Below, one piece after another: positions 55,476-64,000 of a stretch of DNA of 64,000 bases (position 1 is the stretch's first letter; the number at the start of each line of letters is the position of its first letter). The DNA comes from Sorghum bicolor. Taxonomy: Eukaryota; Streptophyta; Magnoliopsida; Poales; Poaceae. The notes beneath the pieces were generated by a model. That model saw only the letters and a list, made by a program, of their open reading frames with translations, did not search any database and had not been told where the DNA came from. The DNA is taken from NCBI RefSeq assembly GCF_000003195.3, contig NC_012876.2, positions 48,603,276 to 48,667,275 of the forward strand, read 5' to 3'. A program made the position numbers and the translations under genes.

Positions 55476-56703
55476 TGTTGGGTATTTTAAACGCAAACAG
55501 AAAAATCCGCAAGCGCACGGATACCGATGTAGCCTTCACTCGGGAGTATCCCAGAGTATCGATTTTCCACAGAGAACGTGAGTGTACTAATTAAGATCCA
55601 AGATCGCCCAAGGATAACTATATGAATATTTTTGGTGGGAAGAGAGGAAGTTTCCTGAGAGTTCTCTAGTTGATCTAAGAATCAAGAATTACTTCAAGAT
55701 TATCTATATCGGGACATCAGAGCACTAACCACAGAAAGAGATGAGAAGGGGGCTAGGAAGGTCTGACTACGGTCCTACAGACACCGATCCGAACGTGGTG
55801 GAATACGTCGACCGTTAGGGCTGTCACTACCCTAAGGCTACCATAACAATCCGCAGGATTGGGTGCAATTCCAGGTAATTGCAAGACTAAACACCACGTC
55901 TAATCTATTAATTACTACTCTAGCGTTATAAAGACTAGAGCACTTGATGCAAGCGGGAATCCAATAAATAACTTGAATGTAAATAAAAGTAATTAAAGAA
56001 CTCAGGAATTATGAGTTGAAGAACCTGGAGAACGATGAAGAACGAACCAGATGATGCAAAAGTATAATGTTGAGGAAGATCCGACAAATCCGGCTCCTCC
56101 TCCGCTCTCCTCTTCTCTCTCCCTATTTTCTAGATTACAACTAGAACTAGAACTAGAAGAACTAGAACTAGAACTAGATGAACTAGAGGGATCCTCTCTA
56201 CTTGGATGAAGAATTGAAACCCTAGCTTTGATTCTGTAGAAGAGGTATGATCTCCAGGGGCCAAGGGGGTCTTGTTTTATAGTCCCTTCAAGTGAATCTG
56301 GGCCGTTGGATCAAACCGACATTGATCGTGTGGTTTTCCTTGAAGTATTAGGTCGGTGGAGCATGATCCCCGAACTTCACCCTGATTGGTCCAGGGGGGA
56401 GGGCGGGCGCCCTCAGGACTAGGGCGAGCGCCCTGTCCCTGAGGCCTCTCGGCTTCCGCTTCGGTCCCGTGGCTTCTGGAGTCTTCTAGATGATAGAAAA
56501 TTGCGCGGCACGTTAATATCTCTATGTAAACCCGACGTGTGGGCCTTTCCTCCATATTTCCTGATAACCCCCTGCAGAAATAGACAAACACCAAAACTCG
56601 TGGAATTCTGTCAGATAAAACCCTAAGTCTAGGTGTTGGTTGCATTTGGATCCTTTTCTATGATTAATTGATGGTTAAATATGTGCATTAAGGACCGTCA
56701 ACA
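55476..56703 (-). repeat. Element F 3' LTR (1228 bp)
   Basis: On the minus strand it runs TGTTGACGGTCC to ATACCCAACA. It is a sister of the D and G LTRs. Palindromes stand at 56405-56412 and, degenerate, at 56426-56433. TATA (minus) starts at 56281. Confidence 0.88.
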
Positions 56704-56716
56704 AGCTCCCCCAAGC
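56704..56716 (-). promoter_or_regulatory. Element F polypurine tract
   Basis: On the minus strand GCTTGGGGGAGCT directly precedes TGTTGACGG, so this LTR is the 3' one. Confidence 0.75.
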
Positions 56717-56878
56717 TTAACCTTTGCTCGTCCCTGAGCAAAGATGAACTTAAGAGTTTCTGCAGTGGTTTCATAACTTAAAGATACACATGCATTTAAA
56801 CAAGATCTCATCTCTGTTTAGAGTAAACTGTTAAGACTTAAATCTTACTCATTTACCTTTCACCATGGGACTTGAAAC

Positions 56879-58113
56879 TGTTGACGTTCCTTAATGCTCA
56901 CATTTAACCATCAACTAATCATGGAAAAGGATCTAAATGGAACCAACACCTAGACTTAGGGTTTTATCTGACAGAATTCCACAAGTTTTAGTGTTTGTCT
57001 ATTTCTGCAGGGGGTTATCAGGAAATACGAAGGAAAGGCCCACACGTCGGGTTTACATAGAGATATTAACGTGCTGCGCAATTATCTTACATCTAGAAGA
57101 CTCCAGAAGCCACGAGACCGAAGCGGAGGCGAAACGGGGCCACAGACAGGGCGCCCGCCCTGTCCTACTGGGCGCCCACCCACCTCCTGAGTCCAATCAG
57201 GACTCTGCTTTGCGGGAGATCTCCACCGACCTAAAGGATCAAGGATAACCGTTCAATCTAAGTCGGTTTGATCCAACAGCCCATATTCACTTGAAGGGAC
57301 TATAAAACCAGACCCCCCTGGCCCCTGGAGATCATACCTCTTCTACAGAATCAAAGCTAGGGTTTCAATTCTTCATCCAAGTAGAGAGGATCCCTCTAGT
57401 TCATCTAGTTCTAGTTCTAGTTCCTCTAGTTCTAGTTCTAGTTAGTTCTAGTTGTAATCTAGAAAATAGGGAGAGAGAAGAGGAGAGCGGAGGAGCCGGA
57501 TCTGTCGGATCTTCCTCAACATTATACTTTTGCAGCATCTGGTTCGTTCTTCATCGTTCTCCAGGTTCTTCAATTCATAATTCCTGAGTTCTTTAATTAC
57601 TTTTATTTACATTCAAGTTATTTATTGGATTCCCGCTTGCATCAAGTGCTCTAGTCTTTATAACGCTAGAGTAGTAATTAATAGATTAGACATGGTGTTT
57701 AGTCTTGCAATTACCTGGAATTGCACCCAATCCTACGGATTGTTGTGGTAGCCCTAGGGTAGTGACAGCCCTAACGGTCGACGTATTCCACCACGTTCGG
57801 ATCGGTGTTTGTAGGACCGTAGTCGGAGCTTCCTAGCCCCCTTCTCATCTCTTTCTGTGGTTAGTGTTCTGATGTCCCGATATAGATAATCTTGAAGTAA
57901 ATCTTGATTCTTAGATCAACTAGAGAACTCTCAGGAAACTTCCTCTCTTCCCATAAAAAATAATTATATAGTTATCCTTGGGCGATCTTGGATCTTAATT
58001 AGTACACTCACGTTCTCTGTGGAAAATCGATACTCTGGAATACTCCCGGGTGAAAGCTACATCGGTATCCGTGCGCTTGCAGATTTTTCTGTTTGCGTTT
58101 AAAATACCCAACA
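56879..58113 (+). repeat. Element G 5' LTR (1235 bp)
   Basis: It runs from TGTTGACGTTCC to ATACCCAACA and is followed by a primer site, so it is the 5' LTR. Palindromes at 57149 and 57170, TATA at 57301. Confidence 0.9.
57299..57307 (+). promoter_or_regulatory. TATA box of element G LTR
   Basis: ACTATAAAA, with the T of TATAAAA at 57301, 131 bp after the start of the second GGGCGCCC palindrome. Confidence 0.7.
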
Positions 58114-58120
58114 AGCTTTC

Positions 58121-58138
58121 TGGCGCCGTTGCCGGGGA
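58121..58138 (+). promoter_or_regulatory. Element G primer binding site, tRNA-Asp
   Basis: TGGCGCCGTTGCCGGGGA is an exact complement of the 3' end of plant tRNA-Asp including CCA. Confidence 0.88.
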
Positions 58139-58231
58139 ACGGTAGCTGTGCTAGTTTCGAACCAAGTCGTCCGTGTATCCTTTTTCTTTTCTTTTTTTAC
58201 CACACTCACCTTATCATTTTCACCATACCAC

Positions 58232-58444
58232 ATGGATTTCACTCTAAGCATTAATGAGCATGGAATTTATTTCATAGCCACTTCATTTACTCCATGCTCA
58301 TATGCAACATCTTCACAATCCATCGGTCTCTCCAACATCACCACATTCGAGATCTCCAACCCCCACTTCCTTTCTATTCATAAAAACTTTAAAAGGGCGG
58401 TTGTCGATGCATATGTCTATAATAAATTTTGCAGATCTCGTTGA
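58232..58444 (+). pseudogene. Element G gag start joined to unrelated sequence
   Basis: The leader up to SPYHMDFT matches element D, but after MDFT the sequence (LSINEHGIYFIATSFT) no longer follows gag and stops after 70 codons. Either a recombination replaced gag or this is a degenerate leader peptide. Confidence 0.45.
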
Positions 58445-59849
58445 GTTGATCTTGATATAGGTCAGCGTTGGAGGGGAAACCACTTCACTGACATAAATTG
58501 ATGGTTTCCCAAGGACAAGCTTAGCGTCCTAAAATAAGCACTGATCAGATCGTAACATAAGCTTTTAATTATTTGCAACACTACCTTGTGTATTGAGCAT
58601 ATAAGGATAATTGTAAAAATATTCCTTCGGGTATTCTTGTCACTAACCTTTGCAGGATTGGAGCAAGAAGATCGGATGAATGACAAGGACAAGGTATGTC
58701 CAACCAATCATCATACAACATTGAATTAAATTCATCCAAACTTGAATTTTGCAAAATTCTAGCTTGGGGGAGTACTTTACATAAAAACATCCTTTGCCAT
58801 GTTGCTATGTTGGTTGTCCCTACCTTTGAGACATGCTCAATTTGTTAAATACTAATCACACTACTTCATCTCCACTTGAGTAGATCTCTATAAATGCTCT
58901 CATGCTACCTTTATTTGCTTTAGTATATGTCTAGGTTTGGAGTAGTTTCATATATCTCTTAATTAAGCATGGTGCTTAGCTAGGAATGATGATCTTACTT
59001 CCAAGGGATTTTAAATTAAGCATGGTGCTTAGGTTAAAATACCCTCCTGAATCAAATTAGACATGGTGTCTAGGTTGATTTTTGAGCTGATAGTATGCTA
59101 TAGTAGATATGGGATATTTTGTTGGATTAACCCCTGCAGGAAAACTTTCAATATCGACCTGGGAAGTCCTGAGATAAACTCACATTGGAGACAAAGAGAG
59201 AGACACATAAAGTTTAACAATTTACACAAGGAAGGCATAGCTCACAAGAGATGATTCATGGAGGGTGCCACAAACACGATGCACAACCGCTAAGAAAGGA
59301 AAGCTTCCACAAGGTGATACTGTACCATCACTCTTCAAGTAAGGTAACATCTTAAGGTACTTGACTATCACTTCTATAAGCTTTTCCTTGGTTCTGGCAT
59401 TCACATGAATAAAAGAGACAAACATGTATGATTTACAACTTTAGATTAATCAACCCAATCGATTCAACATGTTTAGTCTTTCTACCTTCGTGATCCCACA
59501 CTCCTAATCATATAAGCTAAAACGTTGCACATTCAATCTTTGGAAGATATAAACAAAACATAAGTATACATAGATTATCTTTCCATTAGGTTGAGCGATG
59601 TGATCTGACAAATGTTTTAAATATTACACTCATGATCTTATTATCCATCAACTTGGTCTTGCTCATTATGCTTAAGGATAGAGAAGAATAAATACACTTT
59701 TGGTTCTGTTGGTGTTTTCCACCAACAGGGCCCATGCACTTGATCTCTGCCTTGTCTCTATGAGCAGGTACACTTTAAGCAAAACATGGAAGAGTTTTAC
59801 AACTCCCAGACTCCACCAAGTGAAGAACCTAGATCTACGAGCACAAACA
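58445..59849. other. Element G non-coding stretch in place of gag
   Basis: No protein domain is seen. A purine tract (AGCTTGGGGGAGTAC, about 58761) and repeated TTAAGCATGGTGCTTAG sentences (58956-59035) are visible. It may come from the 3' non-coding region of another Athila-type element. Confidence 0.45.
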
Positions 59850-60521
59850 CACTGGAGAGACTGGACACTCAGGCAATCACTGCCCTAAGATGCTTGAGGA
59901 CGTAACTACTGGAGTAACCCATGGAAGTAATTACTGACCTTCTGCCGGTCAAGAGAGACAATCCAGGACGCCCCGTCATCCCGATCTCCATCAGGCATGG
60001 TGGACTTCCTAGAAGCACTCTGCGACTATGGCTCCAGCATCAACATTATGCCCAGGGTACTCTATGAAAAATTCTTTACACATCCTTTACTAGAAACAAC
60101 CATGTGTTTGCAGCTTGCAGATCAGACACTAAGTTTCCCAAAGGGAATATTGAAGAACCTCTGCGTCCGAGTTGGTACCTTGTACGCCCCAGCAGACTTC
60201 GTGGTGATAGAGACTAGTACTGATGAGAGGGCACCCATCCTAGGGAGGCCATTCCTGAACACCTTAGGAGCTGTCATCTACGCTAGTGCTGCCAAGATCA
60301 ATTTCTACATCAAGGAGAGGAAGGAGACGTTTTCCTTCAAGAACAAGACTACACAAATCTCAGAGCAATCCCGACATGAACCAAGGAAGAGGATCAACAG
60401 GGGGAGCAGGAACAAGCAAATGTGGACTGAGTCAGCTAAGATGGTCACTGCAGCTCAACGAGGTCAAGATCGTCGACTTAAGTCACCGTTCCTGACCAAA
60501 AAGGATGCCGCAATCACTTAA
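59850..60521 (+). pseudogene. Element G zinc-knuckle remnant and first retropepsin-like domain
   Basis: A GACACTCAGGCAATCACTGCCC remnant of the knuckle is followed by LEALCDYGSSINIMPRVLYEK, in the position of DFGSSVNIMP in element B. Then come LCVRVGTLYAPADFVVIETS, DERAPILGRPFLNTLG and KERKETFSFKNKT. Unlike element B, the domain is open from 59997 to 60521. The catalytic triplet is D-Y-G. Confidence 0.8.
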
Positions 60522-60796
60522 CAGCTCCTGCAAGGAACCATGTCCCTACAACCAACATACATTCAGCTCCAGATGATTTTAAGGTTATTGACATGGGAGA
60601 AGACAAGTACGATCCATCCATCATCCTTAGGAGACCGTTCCTCAGCACCGCTAAAGCAATCATCTACATTGGAATCGGAGAAGTCCACATGCACTTCCCC
60701 TCTGAGAAGGTACGCTGCTATTTTACTGACCCTAATTATATAGTTGAAGACTCTAAGCAGGTCAGGGCAAGAAGAGTACGACGCAACCGCAACTAG
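60522..60796 (+). pseudogene. Element G second protease-like domain, shortened
   Basis: DMGEDKYDPSIILRRPFLST and IGIGEVHMHFPSEKVRCYF match the part after element C in B. The DTGSGVNII active-site segment and the DQIFRKVEG segment are deleted here, with the join near TYIQLQM at 60560-60575. It ends RRVRRNRN. Confidence 0.7.
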
Positions 60797-62741
60797 AGGA
60801 GGCAAATCATCAAGGACGGATGGGCAGACTATGAAGGAGAAGTCGTAAGGTCTGAAGACATACAGCTTGAACAGAACTGTCCTGAGGAGACCGTAGCACC
60901 GAGTCAGGTGTGCAGAAAGAAGATAGTTATACACGAAGAGCAGGCGCCGCCGGAACCACCGACTACGCCATCCAGCGAATCCCAAGACGACTGAGAAAAC
61001 GGAGAATCCCGTTCGGAGGACTTAGAAACACCGAACGTCTTGCCAAGAGGTAAACTTGGTAGTTATCCTTTTCTTTTCAATTATCTTAAAATAGTTTGCT
61101 TAGTTAATCAGGTTCATATCATCTCGAAAAGAAAATAAAAATGTTAAAAATAGTAAGCCCCATGTGAGTATGCTCATGGCATAAAACCCATAAGTACATT
61201 CACTGTGGTGGCATAAAAATGAAATAAATATATTCCTGTCCTATAAAAATAAAATTATAAAAATAGATTTATGATCCCACTAAAAAGTGTAATATTTATT
61301 GAGGAGACTCAACATGATAAAGGCTAGATATTTATGCTAACACTTAACTAGTTCCACAAGCTTTGTTGTCTATTTGAGGTCCACAGAATTCAAGGATCAA
61401 AGAAGACTAGCAGACGGAGGACATCCTAGTCGCCGTCAGGGTGCTGCTGACATTCAAATATACCTTCGCCACCTGCTAGCTACATCAGAAGGAATTACGT
61501 CAAAATCCAGCTTGGGGGAGAGCACCTCCATTTATCCAGCTAAGTATTCTACTCACGTTTATATTTTACTCAAATAATAAAAAGATGCATAATCGTAAAA
61601 ACCCAAATAAAGATTTTGTGCTTATATATATATCTTTGATTAGTTTGCTAAATAAATAAATAAATAAAATTTGCTATGAACCCTCATGATAAGCTCTCAC
61701 ATGGAAATGATGAATAGTTGCTCTACCATAATTAGTTCTCAAAATTGAAATCTCTCTCAAGTTTAGGCATGACTGTTATTAATTAAGATTTGCTCTAAAC
61801 CTGAACTTGTGGGAAGAGTACTTGATCTGAAGTCTAAGTCGTTAACGGATATGATATGGGAAGGTTGAGCTGCTGTTTATCTGTTCCTAGAGATGCTAGA
61901 ATTCTGGAGAATTTTATCTTTGAAAATCTTTAAAATGTTGCATGATGAGTTCCTGTATGATGAGAGCTTAAAATCCTACCACAGCCATATATACATGCTT
62001 GCTGGACTTTGAGCCACACATTTACTTTTTACTGCTTATGAGCATTGAGTGTGGTCAAGCTGTGTAGACCCTTAGGAACTTGTCATGTGGTTAAAATCAA
62101 GATTCACTTGCACGTTCACTCATATATGCTGCTTCCACTCCGGAAGTACCATCCACATATATCCACCCATTTCCATCTCCAGAACCACCCAAAAATATTC
62201 TACTCCTAATCCGGGAGAGAATAGCCAAAAACATTCTCCTATTTCTGTTATTTCCCGTGAAATAAATGCTCAAGTTATCTTGGTTACTACCACTTGCTAT
62301 ATTATTTCAAGAGATGAATGCTCTAAAAAAAAAGAAGAAAAAAAATACGAGGAAATAAAAAGGGGCAAGTGCCCGGAACCTCAAAAGAAAAAAAAGTGAG
62401 ACGAGAGGTAAAAATGGACAAGTGTCCGACAGTAGAATTAGGGGTACAAGATACCCACCTGAGAGAAAAAAATATATATATAGAGCATCTCATTCTCCTC
62501 AAAAAGTTTCAAAAGAGCAAGAAAGGTATGTATCCCCTCAAAAGAGCATAAGTAGAATTAGACTTTTACCATTGTTATCACCATCATCACCATACACCAT
62601 TCTTTCGCCACACATGCACATCTTGATTTGACTTATTGACTTGTTCTTCTGGATCCATGGTTTGACTATGCAATAAATGTCTTCTAAGTATGTATTAGCT
62701 GTCTCCCACCTATGAGCTCCAGATATCAAAAGCCTTATTAG
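60797..62741. other. Element G long 3' non-coding region
   Basis: Collinear with 33239-35220 of element B, including CAGCTTGGGGGAGAGCACC near 61508 and GGGGCAAGTGCCCGG near 62362. No gene is seen. It forms the left arm of the inverted repeat with element F. Confidence 0.65.
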
Positions 62742-64000
62742 AGTAGGGTGAGAGAGAAGGCAATACCACTATGCCTTATACCACAAATACCACCTTTTTT
62801 CTTTCGAGGTTCCGGGCACTTGCCCCTTTTTATTTCCTCGTATTCTTCTTTTTTTTCTCTTTTTTTTTCTTTAGAGCACTCATCTCATGAGATAATATAG
62901 CAAGTGGTAGTAACAAGATAACTTGAGCATTTATTTCACAGGGAAAAAATAGAAATATTTTTGGCTATTCTCTCCCGGATTAGGAGTAGAATATTTTTGG
63001 GTGGTTCTGGAGATGGAAATGGGTATATGTGGATGGTACTTCCAGAGTAGAAGTAGCATGTATGAGTGAACGTGCAAGTGAATCTTGACTTAACCATATG
63101 ACAAGCTCCTAAGGGTCTACACAGCTTGACCACACTCAATGCTCATAAGCAGTAAAAAGTAAATGTGTGGCTCAAAGTCTAGCAAGCATGTATATATGGC
63201 TGTGGTAGGAATTCAAACTCTCATCATACAGGAACTCATCATGTGATATTTTAAAGATTTTCAAAGATAAAATTCTCCAGAATTATAGCATCTCTAGGAA
63301 CAGATAAACAGCAGCTCAACCTTCCCATATCATATCCGTTAACGACTTAGACTTCAGATCAAGTACTCTTCCTCCCACAAGTTTAGGTTTAGAGCAAATC
63401 TTAATTAATAACAGTGATGCCTAAACTTGAGAGAGATTTCAATTTTGAGAACTAGTCATGGCAGAGCAACTATTCATCTTTCCATGTGAGAGCTTATCAT
63501 GAGGGTTCATAGCAAATTTTTATTTATTTATTTATTTAGCAAACTAAGCAAAGATATATATATAAGCACAAAATCTTTATTTGGGTTTTTATGATTATGC
63601 ATCTTTTTATTATTTGAGTAAAATATAAACGTGAGTAGAATACTTAGCTGGATAAATGGAGGTGCTCTCCCCCAAGCTGGATTTTGACGTAATTCCTTTT
63701 GATGTAGCAGGTGGCGGAGGTGTATTTGAATGTCGGCAGCACCCTGACATTGATTAGGATGTCCTCCGTCTACTAGTCTTCTTTGGTCCTTTAATTCTGT
63801 GGAGCTCAAATAGACAACAAAGCTTTGTGGAACTAGTTAAGTGTTAGCATAAATATCTAGCCTTTATCATGTTGAGCCTCCTCAATAAATGTTACTCTCT
63901 TTAGTAGGATCATAAATTTATTTTTATATTTTCATTTTTATAGGACAGGAATATATATATTTATTTTTACGCCACCACAGTGAATGTACTTATGGGTTTT
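62742..64000 (-). repeat. Junction and inverted arm of element F non-coding region
   Basis: A junction of about 55 bp (GAGTAGGGTGAGAGAGAAGG...) is followed from about 62795 by the reverse complement of the region 61188-62385. The correspondence is collinear around an axis near 62594. It runs off the right edge. No gene is seen. Confidence 0.8.

Larger units (their letters stand above)
56879..62741 (+). mobile_element. Element G: chimeric non-autonomous Athila-type element, 3' LTR missing
   Basis: It has a D/F-type 5' LTR and a tRNA-Asp primer site. The interior has a remnant leader, about 1.4 kb of non-coding DNA, two protease-like domains and the long non-coding tail of element B type. It breaks off at about 62741, where element B continues to its polypurine tract but G switches to a short unrelated junction and then inverted F sequence. 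Gag is lost apart from the start and the zinc-knuckle remnant. Confidence 0.75.
55476..64000 (-). mobile_element. Element F: Athila-type gypsy, 3' part, carrying element G
   Basis: On the minus strand the 3' LTR (56703 to 55476) is preceded by a polypurine tract and 175 bp of internal sequence (56704-56878) that match the end of element B's internal region. At 56879 element G begins in the opposite direction. F-type sequence in minus orientation resumes at about 62795 and continues past the right edge. About 350 bp of F expected between the two parts is missing, so the insertion of G was accompanied or followed by a deletion. Confidence 0.75.

Overview
This is plant nuclear DNA from a grass, most likely a panicoid such as Sorghum or a close relative. 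That placement is inferred from the grass-type retrotransposons and MITEs and was not tested by search. About three quarters of the window is nested LTR retrotransposons. The only clearly intact host gene is a nine-exon alpha-SNAP gene (NSF attachment protein) at 39679-51231, whose joined exons give 289 codons.

Left part (1-15047): a stack of nested Ty3/gypsy elements. Element A (1-10802, plus strand, Tat/Retand type) enters from the left with protease-RT-RNaseH-integrase, an antisense multi-exon gene of the grass Transposase_28 type, and its 3' LTR. A sits in the gag of element D (minus strand, Athila type, 5' LTR 11996-13275). D sits in the LTR of element H (minus strand, chromovirus), which keeps a decayed integrase tail.

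Middle part (15048-37025): low-copy-looking DNA with a Tourist-like MITE, then element B (16622-37020, plus strand, Athila type, gag and protease-like domains only, 1637-bp LTRs, target duplication CTCTT). Element C (20571-32927, minus strand, 12.36 kb, target duplication CCATG) is inserted in B's second protease-like domain. C has nearly identical LTRs, gag-protease and RT-RNaseH-integrase, and on the opposite strand a multi-exon plant-mobile-domain gene with a coiled-coil tail.

Gene part (37026-53300): a MITE-rich upstream region, then alpha-SNAP. Its introns hold a 785-bp foldback MULE with a 9-bp target duplication, a tRNA-derived SINE, a 340-bp alternating purine-pyrimidine tract and local duplications. 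Intron 8 holds a 2.7-kb solo LTR (target duplication ACAAT) that is itself split by a small internally deleted chromovirus, E (target duplication GATAT). Downstream is a probable fragment of a ubiquitin-conjugating-enzyme gene.

Right part (53300-64000): a probable SIRE-type copia LTR, interrupted by Athila-type element F (minus strand), which carries a related plus-strand element G. F and G form two large inverted repeats. All Athila-type LTRs here share two GGGCGCCC-type palindromes 21 bp apart, the second 131 bp upstream of the TATA box.

The points most worth a second look are the antisense host-like genes carried at the same place by two different gypsy families (A and C), the saturation of C with ATCGGC/GCCGAT and of A with TCGAG/CTCGA, the TAATG stop-start overlap in C, and the fixed LTR promoter geometry. 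Counts, spacings and LTR comparisons were made by eye.
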